NCBI GenBank assembly: GCA_024278645.1 | Contig: JAJRST010000220.1 | Location: 1-6,471, forward strand | Reading direction: 5' to 3' | Length of the DNA stretch: 6,471 bases | Origin: a bacterium | Lineage (GTDB): Bacteria; Zhuqueibacterota; Zhuqueibacteria; Residuimicrobiales; Krinioviventaceae | Shown here: in pieces, positions 1 to 6,471 of the stretch | How the letters are laid out: each line of letters starts with the position of its first letter | Numbering within the stretch: position 1 is the stretch's first letter | Program-made: the position numbers and the translations under genes | Notes under the pieces: generated by a model | The model's input: the letters and a program-made list of their open reading frames with translations, nothing else | Databases searched by the model: none | Told to the model about the DNA's origin: nothing

Positions 1-194
1 GGCGGAATCACCTTGTAGCCGTCATCCTGCACGCCGTTCACAGAGAAAACGACATTCGAATCGGCGATCTGCACAAACTCCAGATCGGCCCCACCATTAT
101 TTTGCACTTGCACCCATATTTTCCAGGGCTGATCTTTAACGCCGGCGGTAATATTGTCAACCGACGGCCAGACCTTTGTAATTTGCAAGTCGGC
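1..194 (-). repeat. CARDB-like module C13, cut by the window edge (residues 2093-2156)
   Basis: About 64 residues remain. It opens ADLQITKVWPSVDNITAG and continues WKIWVQVQNNGGADLEF, which is the class signature with a KDQ insertion between NITAG and the Trp strand. The last readable part is VVFSVNGVQDDGYKVIPP, still in the usual middle of the module. The frame is open to the edge, so at least the rest of this module lies beyond base 1. Confidence 0.7.
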
Positions 195-3100
195 GCCGGG
201 CGTCAGCACGGCAAAGGTTGAATTGTTGTTTCCCGGCTCCAGAATCGTCACCGCGTCTCCGGTGTTGGCGCCAAGCGCGGAATCAACTGTTGATGTAAAG
301 GAAACTTGCCCTTCCTGACTACCGGCTTTTATGCGAAAAGTGAGCGAATCCACGGCGCCGCCGGGCATTTCGCGCGGCAATAAAACAGGCGTATCCACCA
401 CAAAGGCCAGGTTGCTGTCCTCGGAAGCCAGGGACAGGATCACGTTTTTTGCCGTTTCGGAGCCTTCGTTCCGAACCTTGACGCGAACATCAAAGTACTG
501 ACCCAGACTCACATGCTTGGCGGGATTGGGAGCGAGGTTTTCCGTGGCGATAATTCGCAACTGCGCCGGGTTATATATGGTTACTTTTGCCGTCGAATCA
601 AACGGCGTTTTTATGATGGCGCCGTCGCCGTCGATGCCGTGACCGTCAACAATGCGCGCGGTTAAAATCTCGCCGTTCAGGTTTTCCACATTGCTCGCTC
701 TGACGAGAAAGGTAGCCTCTTTGGTGGTATTGGGGGCAATTTCCACGACTTTTTGCGTGTCGCTCAACACTTGCGATTGCAGCGCGTCAAGCACCAGGCT
801 CACGTCGCCGATATATTGACCGCCTTCGCTGCGCACCTTGACTTTGACGTAAAAATCCTGACTCGTATTCACATGTCCGTCGCCGCTCGCATCCACGTTA
901 TTGGTGACAGAGTCGACTCGGGTTTCAACAATGCGAACAGCGGCGTTGGAGGACATAAAGACATTGACCGAGCCGGTCAGGGCGATGGGGTTCACGGCGG
1001 TGTTGTTCAAGTCCTTGCCGTGCACCGTCACATCGACACGGTGCAGACCGGCGCCTTTCCATGTTTGCTTGATGACAAATTCAACGGTGACGCTGTCGCC
1101 ATTGCCCAACAGCCGATCTTCACCGGCGATAGCCACCGGGTCAACGACATAATTTTGCACCAGGGCGCCTTCCGAATCATAGACATTGAAATCCGAGGCC
1201 TGCAAATCCTGCAGTTCAATGATGCCGTCGCCGAAATTGGTGACGGTTGCAAAGATGCTCCAGGGCAGCGAAAAACCTGAAGAAACAGTGTCGCGCTCCG
1301 TCGTCACGGCAAGCAGCCGGAAATCAGCCGGATTTTGCGTTTTTACTCGCGCCACGTTATTGACGGGCGAATCCACTTCGATGGGGCCGTTGGTATTGCG
1401 CGCAATCGCCTCATCCACGCCGGCTGTAAATTGTCCCCACACGCCGGCATTGGCCGGGGCTTGAACGCGTATGCCGGTGTCCGTCCATTTGGATTCGCCT
1501 GGAGCTATACTGTCAATACTGACGGTATCAATGTTGGAAACAAAAGTGTATTCCGGCGAGTCCTTGCTGACCTTGACGATAGCTTTTTTTATCATATCCG
1601 CATTGGCGCCGCCCGTATTCGTCACCAGGGCTTTTAGATAAAATATTTGTCCGGCGTTCACCAGCGAATCGGATTCGATGACGGCCCTAAAGTCATCGAT
1701 GCGCACCTTTGCCGAGTCCTGGATCGTGACGGAGACGTTATCCGTATTTTTACTTTTTAGTTGATCTGTATTCAACTCGTCCATGACAAAAACGGCTTGC
1801 ATTTCCACGGGACCAAGCATCGACGGATCGGAATCGACGCGATTGATCCGGAAAAAGAGGCTGTCCTCGGCCAGCCCCATCAGCGTATCCGAATTGCTGC
1901 CCACAAAAACGACAGGATTGACGACGTCGAACTTTGTATCCTCTTTGCCGATAAAGTCAATATCCGTAAGGTTGTTAATGCGCACGGCGCTTTGGCCGCT
2001 GTTGCGAATTCGCGCCCCAACATACCAGGCCTCTGTCTGTCCCCGTGTGACGGTCGCCTGACTCGGCACAAAAGAAAGCACCTGCAACTCTGCCGGCGTT
2101 TGCACGGCGACTTGATCGGCATTATTGATTTGCTGCTCGAATAGAATGCCGGATTCCGCCAGGTCGGTCATCGTCACCCTGGCGCTTAGTAAAACGTCGC
2201 CAAGAATATTTTGACTGACGGAAACGACCGTCGCCCGCACGGCGCTCGTGGCGCCCGGTTGCAGCACCTGGTCGCCATTGGTCAGCGTGTCGCCGATTTG
2301 CACGACAAACTCGTTCGACACATCCTGGGTGCCCAGATTAAAGATGATCTGCGCGGATTTGAACTTTAGCGGTTGTGCGCTGTTATTGGTGACGCCGACT
2401 TCAATAAACCAGTTTTTAGTCTGGCCCTGCGTCACCGTCGGCGTACTCGCTTGCAGGTTCTCCAAACGAATCTCGCCTTCATCGCCAATGATCACTGTGG
2501 CGCCCTGCAAATCCAGGCTCATGCTAAAAGGCGATCCGTTCTCGGAACCGTTGAGACTCACCTCCGGCGTGTAGGCGCCGTCCGGGATGGCTGAAGAAAG
2601 ATAGGTTTGTTTAAAGATGAGCACTTTTTCGCTTTGACCGGCAATGACGCGGCCGTAGGACTCGTCCAACTCGGCGACAAACTGCTGCGCGCCGCCGTTT
2701 ATGGTAAAGGTCGTCGTTTGCGGATCGAGGGTCACGGCGGCATCGCCGCTGTTTTGCACGCGGAGTTGAAACTCGACATTTCGACCCTGGGCGACTTGCA
2801 CCGGCGCCAATGTGTTTTGTACATAAGCGACGGAAGAAGGAGAGACGATCGACACGGTGTCCAGGCGCGTGAATTGCGTCTCGTCATGGAAAATCTTTTC
2901 CGTATTAATTTCAACGGCCTTGACGGCGGACTTTATCTCGTACTCGCCCGTCCCTGCCGTATTTGATAATATTCTGTAAACAAGAACGTCGCTCTCTCCC
3001 CCGGACAACGTATTGCCGCCGTTATTCTTCAACGACGTCGGACGTTCTAAGGTAAACTGCGGCACAACAGCGCCGTCTTTATAAAATTTCAACCAGGTCG

Positions 3101-6100
3101 AATCCGGGTTGTTAATATCGAGGGAAACAACCGCTTCGCCGCTATTTTCCACATTCACCTCGACTTGCCATGTCGGACTTTGACCAAAGGTCACGGAGTC
3201 GAGGGATGAGATAACGCTGACAATCTTAAAGTCAGAGGGGTCTTGAAGCAGAACCGAGCCGATTTTGCTAAAATCGGCCGCCTCTTTTATATCCGATTGC
3301 CCGGTGTTATTTATCACATATTCCACATGGGCATCAATGTTAACCGTGCCGCTGGGAGCGCCCGTTTTATTAATGGGGAAGAACAGCGTGTCCGTCTCGC
3401 CGGCGCTTAATTGATTGCCGCCGTTAAACATATAAGGCGTGCCGGTCTCGAACCCGAGAACGGGGGCGCCGTTTGTATCCGTCAGCATGAGCTGCGTCGT
3501 GTTAAAGCGCACAGACACATCGCTGCCGCCGCGGTTTTCCAGTACGACGCCAATCTTCCACGGATGCGTATTGTCGTTTATTGTCGCCGTCGGTTGCGAC
3601 GGATAAACATTATGAATAATGACATCTTCAGGGCTTTGCACTTCAAGGGCGCCATAGGCGTTGGACAAATCCGATGTGGTAAAGAAACGATCAGTGCTTT
3701 CGACGCGACCAACAATAATATAGTTGCCGGTCGGCACATCGGCTTGCACCTGGTTGACCCAAAAATCCACGTAATCGGAATCAGCGGGCGCAATAGTCAA
3801 GCCGCCGCCGCGCAAAAGCGTCGGCCAGTCAAGATCATCCGGCGAAATATATTCTTGCCCCCCTTTGAGAAATTGCAAAAATGTTTTGTCGTGATCAAAA
3901 CTTATCGTAATGGACGCCGCCCCTTCATTCTTCACCAACATGGCGACCCGGAATCTGTTCGTTTGTCCCTGGGTAACCGTCAACTGATCCGGAGTAATGC
4001 TGACAATTGACAGCGATGCCGCGCCGACGCTCTCAAAGGAATCGAGCGAAGCGCCGGAGACGTTTTTCGGCGATTGCAGATTGGCGTCCTGGTAGGCGAC
4101 GTCCAGGGAAACGGATATTGGGCCAAGCGGCGCCGAGGCGTCTGAACTCAAGTAAAAGAGAAAGTTGGCCGTATCGCCGCCGGCGATCGTCGTCGGATTG
4201 TCCGGCGCCGGAGTCATAGCGAAAAATTGCGACACATCCGTAAAGCCCTGGTCGCGGAAGGTAAAGACAAAATTATCAATGAGCGCCTGCGCCGAATAGG
4301 CGACGCCTTCATTGTTAGCCAGTGTTGCGCGCACGGTAATGCCGCCGCTGCCCTGTGAGATGGTGTCCTGTTCGACGTCAAGCGTCTTGATCTGGACAAC
4401 GGCCTCGCGCTGTACCGCCCAAAAATCCGTGTTCAGCGCATTATCCACTTGTTCGGGAACGCCGTTGTAGGAGCCGATAATGGCGCCGTCAATAATCACG
4501 CTGTCGCCCAAGGTGGCCGATGCGCGAACATCAACCAGGAAATTAAGAACAACCGTCGATCCGGCGCCAATGACGCTGCCGGTGTCTGCCGGCGCGATGT
4601 AATCGCTGTTCACCAGCGTAGGTCCGATCCTGAAATTAAGATTGGCGTTGTAATTTTCAAAAAGGTCGCTGCCGTTGTTTCGCACTTCCATGGACACCGG
4701 GATTTGCGCCTGGCCCTGGGTGACCGTCGCGGGATCGGCGGTGATGCGTATGATCTGCACTTCATTGACGCCGATAACTTCTATCCCGGAGGTCGTTCCC
4801 GTCTTGCCGGCGCTCTCGACGGTGATGGTCTGAAAACCCAGCGTCATTAATTTGAAATCACTGCCGGGAAACGTTCTGCTGGACTGGTTGATAAACTTGG
4901 TCGTATCCGGAAGCACAACGCCGGGATCCGTATCCGTCGATGTAAAATTGACGCTGCTGTTAAAGTCTGTCTTTTGGTTGCCATAGCTGTCATACGCCGT
5001 CACCGTGACGTCGTTGGTGAAAAATTGACCGGAAGGCGTCGACTGCGGATAGCCAGTGATGGAAAAGCTCGACAGCTCGCTTGGCCCGACGGTGAATAAA
5101 TTGGTGTTGCGACTGACGCTCAAGGAGGCATGGCCGGTGAGGAAAATCGTCTCCGTTTTCACCAAAGTCTGGTAGGCGCTGCCGGCGCCGTCGACGACCT
5201 GAATTTTATTGAACACCGGCTGCTGACCGTTTGGAGCATCATGGTTGCTGGAGGAAAATCCGACGTCAACAGTTCCGGAGGCCGGATTGCCAAAGGAATC
5301 CTCGGCATTGACCACTTTAAGTTCAAACTGCGCGCCGGCGACCTGGTTTGATACCGGGTCAAAGTCAAAGCTGTCGATGGCGCCGGCGAATACGCGAATC
5401 GGGTTGCTCTCTTCGGAAACCATGCCCTGGACCACAGAAAAGGTATGAAAGCCGGAGGTGCGGAATTCAAAATCCTCGCCGGAAATGACCGCCTCGCCGT
5501 CCTCGTTGCCAGTAAAGACGTAAGGGTTGGCAATGTTATAGGTGAACAACTCTTTTGTATCCGTCAGGCTTTCAAAATAGACGTCGCCGCTGAGATCGGT
5601 CTTGGCATTGCCGTATTTGTCATACGCCTTGATGCGAACACTGTCGGCAACGCCGAAATCGGTTCCGGCAACCGTGGAAGCCGGATAGCCGGTGAGTGTG
5701 AACGACCCCAATTCACCGGGCTTGACGTCTATCGGATTGGTGACGCGGCTGGTCGTGCCGCCGCTCACCGTTCCTTTTAAAAATAAATTATTTTCAACCT
5801 TGACAAGCGTCTGCGACGCCGACCCCGAGCCGTTTTGAACCGGAATAGAAACCAAAATCGGCTGCGATTCGCCGTCCGGCGCCCTATGGTCCAGGCCGTC
5901 GTCAAAAGAGACGACAATGACGCCCGAAGCCGGGTTGCCTTCATTGTCCACGGCATTGGTCACCGTCAGATCAAGCGGTACGCCCGCTTTTGGCACATAA
6001 GTCGAAGCCGCAAGATCAAAATTCTTGATCGGCTCGGTGATGGTAATGACCGCGGAACCCGAATCCTGCGGCGCATTCGCGGGATCATCAGGATCGATGC

Positions 6101-6471
6101 CTGCACCCCAGGTCTGCAAATGAAACTGATAGTCGCCGGGCGCGGGATTGCCGACCATTGCCAAATTGATGCCGACGTCGCCCTCTCCATTCGTCGTCCG
6201 ATCCTTGCGCGAAATATAAACTTTTTTCATGCCCGAAGCGGCGTCATAATAAACGGTGTCGATATTCAAGCGGCCGTCCATGGTGGCGGAATCCAGCGTC
6301 GTCGCCATGATCAACTGATCCAGGTTGAAGGCGGGATCATAGTAAAGAACAAAGCGGCCGCGAACATTGATGGGCGTGATTGTTGTCCACTTTATCGTAT
6401 GAATTGTATTTTCCAGAGTGGCGGAGGACTGCGGCTCGACCCTTAAATTGCCGCCGCCAATATTTGCCGCA
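1..6471 (-). CDS. Giant multi-domain Ig-like/CARDB-like repeat protein, partial at both ends
   Basis: One minus-strand frame, codons from base 6470 down to base 3, is open for 2156 codons with no stop; base 6471 and bases 1-2 belong to split codons. Residue 1 below is the codon at 6470-6468. The order is one Ig-like module (about 1-145), an A-B-A-B block of four Ig-like modules (146-569), and thirteen CARDB-like modules (570-2156, the last incomplete). The sequence is rich in Asp, Asn, Gly, Ser, Thr and Val with alternating hydrophobic strands, as in beta-sandwich stalks. I found no cysteine codon, no transmembrane stretch and no catalytic motif. No start codon is assigned because the frame runs open past the upstream edge. 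By family precedent such proteins are exported and act as adhesins, matrix proteins or spacers holding a functional tip away from the cell; this is inference. Signal peptide, any tip domain and the C-terminal sorting signal lie outside, so the product cannot be named more exactly. The open frame is certain; the function is not. Confidence 0.95.
195..566 (-). repeat. CARDB-like module C12 (residues 1969-2092)
   Basis: It opens AQLRIIATENLAPNPAKHV and continues SLGQYFDVRVKVRNEGSETA, a variant linker (SLGQ) with the canonical strand and NEG turn. Strands follow in AKNVILSLASEDSNLAFVV, the Gly/Pro turn EMPGGAVDSLTFRIKAG, then QVSFTSTVDSALGAN. It closes NSTFAVLTPGADLQI. The region 'NEG.E.A.NV.LSL' is the best single match to CARDB-type domains in the window. 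Confidence 0.75.
621..650 (-). other. Second Asp/Gly cluster in module C11
   Basis: Codons 650-621 encode VDGHGIDGDG, a turn-like Asp/Gly run late in module C11. It might coordinate metal together with, or separately from, the loop at 893-855, but it does not match a full EF-hand or dockerin loop. It is the only such cluster in the C array outside 855-893. Confidence 0.3.
855..893 (-). other. Ca2+-binding-like loop (DxSGDGxxN) in module C11
   Basis: Codons 893-855 encode DASGDGHVNTSQD. This fits the D-x-[SN]-G-D-G-x-x-N pattern of calcium loops such as those of dockerins and of many bacterial Ig-like linkers written 'D.NGDG..N.G'. Likely oxygen ligands are D1, S3, D5, the backbone at 7, and N9. 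The usual acidic residue at 12 is Gln, with Asp at 13, so binding may be altered. Calcium binding is an inference from the motif. Confidence 0.45.
945..1328 (-). repeat. CARDB-like module C10 (residues 1715-1842)
   Basis: It opens ADFRLLAVTTERDTVSSG and continues LPWSIFATVTNFGDGIIEL. Strands follow in SDFNVYDSEGALVQNYVV, NGDSVTVEFVIKQTWKGAG and LHRVDVTVHGKDLN. The opening 'ADFRLL' parallels C5 'SDFKIV' and C8 'AELQVL', which fixes the phase of the repeat. Closes near SVNVFMSSNAAVRI. Length 128 residues. Confidence 0.7.
1329..1712 (-). repeat. CARDB-like module C9 (residues 1587-1714)
   Basis: It opens AKVRIDDFRAVIESDS and has LVNAGQIFYLKALVTNTGG, a variant linker (NAGQ) with the same aromatic-x-x-x-A-x-V-x-N strand and an NTGG turn. 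Strands KKAIVKVSKD and YTFVSNI follow, then DSIAPGESKWTDTGIRVQAP and AGVWGQFTAGVDEA. It closes VARVKTQNPADF. The last strands match the 'P..aG.W.....v' ending of CARDB-type domains. Confidence 0.7.
1713..2093 (-). repeat. CARDB-like module C8 (residues 1460-1586)
   Basis: It opens AELQVLSFVPSQATVTRGQ and continues AWYVGARIRNSGQSAVRI. Strands NLTDIDFIG, FDVVNPVVFVG and EDSLFFRINRVDSD follow, then GPVEMQAVFVMDELN. A short Lys/Asn/Asp-rich, AT-richer stretch (DQLKSKNTDN) precedes the closing VSVTIQ strand. The match to C7 in order of elements is clear. Length 127 residues. Confidence 0.75.
2094..2477 (-). repeat. CARDB-like module C7 (residues 1332-1459)
   Basis: It opens GEIRLENLQASTPTVTQGQ and continues NWFIEVGVTNNSAQPLKF, with the linker in canonical form. 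Further strands are SAQIIFNLG, FVVQIGDTL and GATSAVRATVVSVS, then GDVLLSARVTMTDLAESG. It ends at INNADQVAVQTPAEL, the 'VQTPA.L' junction typical between modules of this type. Length 128 residues. Confidence 0.75.
2478..2861 (-). repeat. CARDB-like module C6 (residues 1204-1331)
   Basis: It opens DTVSIVSPSSVAYVQ and the linker reads PVQVAQGR, then VEFQLRVQNSGDAAVTLD. The middle FTINGGAQQFVAEL and the strand AGQSEKVLIF are followed by IPDGAYTPEVSLNGSENGSP. This 'NxG.aaV.LD...T.F....(Y/F).A.L....I.AG....L.F.......G.Y...V...G...G' pattern is a recurrent module of large FCB-group surface proteins, as recalled from general knowledge. Confidence 0.75.
2862..3236 (-). repeat. CARDB-like module C5 (residues 1079-1203)
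   Basis: It opens SDFKIVSVISSLDSVTFGQ and continues WQVEVNVENSGEAVVSLDI, giving the class signature with Phe in place of Gln in the linker. It contains GGNTLSGGESDVLVYRI, the parallel of the C4 segment, followed by GTGEYEIKSAVKAVEIN. It closes near FTRLDTVSIVSPSS. C4 and C5 look like the most similar neighbouring pair in the array. Confidence 0.7.
3237..3644 (-). repeat. CARDB-like module C4, divergent (residues 943-1078)
   Basis: Longest C module (about 136 residues) and the least regular. It opens EVQSPEDVIIHNVYPSQP and has TINDNTHPWKIGVVLENRGG, so the TVTQGQ linker is replaced by Asn/Asp-rich sequence while the W-x-I-x-V-x-L-x-N strand and the NRGG turn are kept. It then has FNGGNQLSAGETDTLFFPI, closely matching the C5 segment KNNGGNTLSGGESDVLVY, and ends with VNIDAHVEYVINNTG. 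Confidence 0.65.
3645..4022 (-). repeat. CARDB-like module C3 (residues 817-942)
   Basis: It opens AASLSIVSITPDQLTVTQGQ and continues FRVAMLVKNEGAASITISF. After a loop containing EYISPDDLDWPTLLRGGG come the strands DSDYVDFWVNQVQADVPTG and NYIIVGRVESTD. The 'x-Y-x-DF-x-V...P-x-GxYxIxG' ending is typical of CARDB-type folds. It has three Trp or aromatic positions in the loop, more than its neighbours. Confidence 0.7.
4023..4406 (-). repeat. CARDB-like module C2 (residues 689-816)
   Basis: It opens EAVVQIKTLDVEQDTISQG and continues GGITVRATLANNEG, a variant of the TVTQGQ...N.G signature with Ile-Ser in place of Val-Thr. Mid-module it has AGGDTANFLFYLSSDASAP and then LGPISVSLDVAYQD, the usual 'gap-filling' strands of this class. 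It ends near SFESVGAASLSI. Length 128 residues, equal to several other C modules. Confidence 0.65.
4407..4763 (-). repeat. CARDB-like module C1 (residues 570-688)
   Basis: First of thirteen related modules. It opens EVQIIRITADPATVTQGQ and continues IPVSMEVRNNGSD, which is the class signature: linker TVTQGQ, alternating strand ending in N, then an NxG turn. Later come AGSTVVLNFLVDVRA and GDSVIIDGAIIGSY. It closes with NTDFWAVQREAVV, resembling the 'D.W.VQ.PA.L' junction that links such modules in other bacterial proteins. Confidence 0.7.
4764..5087 (-). repeat. Ig-like module B, copy 2 (residues 462-569)
   Basis: Second copy of module B, about 108 residues. It starts GPSELSSFSITGYPQST, then TNDVTVTAYDSYGNQKTDF, then SVNFTSTDTDPGVVLPD, and closes with LMTLGFQTITVESAGKTG. 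This is the most canonical module in the window: the 'VTAYDxYGN...(F)xSTD..xxLP.....F....F.L...GxQTITV' order is found in many bacterial surface proteins. It ends in GIEVIGVNEVQIIRI, where the protein changes to the C-type modules. Confidence 0.8.
5088..5387 (-). repeat. Ig-like module A, copy 2 (residues 362-461)
   Basis: Second copy of module A, about 100 residues. It starts AGAIDSFDFDPVSNQVAG and continues with FELKVVNAEDSFGNPASG, a loop HDAPNGQQP, then GSAYQTLVK and a closing SRNTNLFTV. It lies directly after B copy 1 with no spacer, so the order is A-B-A-B. At the DNA level the GNPASG segment is recognisably related but differs at several third positions, so the duplication is old and held by protein-level selection. 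Confidence 0.7.
5388..5723 (-). repeat. Ig-like module B, copy 1 (residues 250-361)
   Basis: First copy of module B, about 112 residues. It starts KPGELGSFTLTGYPAST and continues with VADSVRIKAYDKYGNAKTD, then SGDVYFES, and closes with GFHTFSVVQG and SNPIRV. The 'V.AYDxYGN..TD....V.F' core is a widespread signature of bacterial surface Ig-like repeats. Copy 2 (5087-4764) shares the opening 'ELxSFxxTGYPxST' and this core. Between the core and the closing strands it carries an acidic loop (FTGNEDGEAVISGEDFEF) that differs from copy 2. Confidence 0.75.
5724..6035 (-). repeat. Ig-like module A, copy 1 (residues 146-249)
   Basis: First copy of module A, about 104 residues. It opens with EPIKNFDLAASTYVPKAG, then the strand-turn DLTVTNAVDNEGNPASG and the segment SGSASQTLVKVEN, and closes with RVTNPIDV. 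Copy 2 (5387-5088) has the same landmarks in the same order: xVxNAxDxxGNPASG, a PDGxxxP/PNGxxP loop, GSAxQTLVK, a Leu-x-Gly turn and a closing R-x-TN. The xGNPASG turn is typical of bacterial Ig-like domains with a 'D..GN' beta turn. A structural role in the stalk is likely. No ligand-binding residues can be identified. Confidence 0.7.
6036..6470 (-). other. N-proximal Ig-like module (residues 1-145)
   Basis: This is the first module visible and may be incomplete at its N-side. After a Gly-rich lead (ANIGGGNLRVEP) come alternating beta-type segments such as GRFVLYYDPAF and KKVYISRKD, then INLAMVGNPAPGDYQFHLQT. The last part matches the 'NPxxGxYxFxxxT' closing strands of a common bacterial Ig-like module that lacks catalytic residues. 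It then runs through an Asp/Pro-rich loop (GIDPDDPANAP) into strand SAVITIT and the first A module. It does not repeat elsewhere in the window. A tandem copy could lie upstream. The beta-sandwich character is inferred from pattern; the family is not certain. Confidence 0.5.

Larger units (their letters stand above)
567..944 (-). repeat. CARDB-like module C11 with Ca2+-loop-like insertion (residues 1843-1968)
   Basis: It opens AAVRIVETRVDSVTNN. Where the others have TVTQGQ it carries DASGDGHVNTSQD, an Asp/Asn-rich loop, then FYVKVKVRSEGGQYIGDVSL. Strands follow in KVVEIAPNTTKEATFLV and LTARIVDGHGIDGDG, the latter a second acidic Gly/Asp cluster. It closes TAKVTIYNPAQLRI. The turn after the strand is SEGG, so Asn is replaced by Ser here. 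Confidence 0.7.

Noticed and set aside
753..1280. Plus-strand open frame of 175 codons
   Set aside because: Antisense to modules C10-C11; composition is His/Val/Asp-biased as a reflection of the coding strand, with no recognisable family.
2607..2966. Plus-strand open frame of 119 codons
   Set aside because: Antisense to C5-C6 and free of any domain pattern; treated as a shadow.
3260..3285. Short palindrome-like stretch (CCGATTTTGCTAAAATCGG)
   Set aside because: It could form a stem, but it lies inside the open frame of C4 (ADFSKIGS) with no T-run after it in a sensible place, and the gene continues on both sides, so it is not a terminator.
3411..4010. Plus-strand open frame of 199 codons
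   Set aside because: Antisense to modules C3-C5, basic and patternless in translation, while the minus frame across the same bases gives regular repeat modules.
2421..4720. Near-identical short DNA copies of the TVTQGQ linker (around 2421-2440, 3966-3980 and 4710-4728)
   Set aside because: They are short and imperfect and simply encode the repeated protein linker. They are not spaced or built like CRISPR repeats, regulatory sites or recombination sites.
5159..5533. Minus-strand open frame of 124 codons in another phase
   Set aside because: Same strand but out of phase with the giant frame. It is Pro/Arg/Ser-rich, and the in-phase reading gives the well-formed A and B modules.
5835..6446. 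Plus-strand open frame of 203 codons
   Set aside because: It lies antisense to the giant gene. Its translation is Arg/His/Ile-rich with no domain pattern, as expected for a shadow of a coherent coding strand; no ribosome binding site stands out.

Overview
The whole window is the inside of one very large protein-coding gene on the minus strand. Read from base 6470 down to base 3, the frame stays open for 2156 codons with no stop. Neither the real start nor the real stop lies inside the window, so both protein ends are missing. I translated the frame by eye. Motifs checked along its length all fall in the same phase (first base of each codon at position 2 modulo 3), so there is no frameshift. 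I see no intergenic DNA, RNA gene, mobile element, CRISPR array, promoter or terminator, and the plus-strand open frames look like antisense shadows.

The product looks like a secreted or surface-exposed beta-sandwich stalk protein. From N- to C-terminus (high to low coordinates) it has three parts. (1) 6470-6036: one Ig-like module with an NPAPGDYQFHLQT signature. (2) 6035-4764: two alternating Ig-like module types, A and B, in the order A-B-A-B, which points to an old duplication of a two-domain unit. (3) 4763-1: thirteen consecutive modules of about 119-136 residues (C1-C13, the last cut by the window edge). These resemble the CARDB/NEW3 style of bacterial Ig-like domain. Most carry a linker with a TVTQGQ-like motif, then an aromatic-x-[VI]-x-[VA]-x-[VLI]-x-N strand and an NxG turn. 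No enzyme motif, transmembrane helix or signal peptide is visible, and I found no cysteine codon.

The organism cannot be fixed from this sequence alone. Giant proteins with TVTQGQ/VQTPA linkers and 'AYDxYGN' Ig repeats are, from general knowledge, typical of the Fibrobacterota-Chlorobiota-Bacteroidota (FCB) superphylum and neighbouring candidate phyla such as KSB1/Calditrichota. That assignment is an inference. A long adhesin, a surface-layer or matrix protein, or the stalk of a cell-surface enzyme are all possible; the deciding N- and C-terminal parts lie outside the window.
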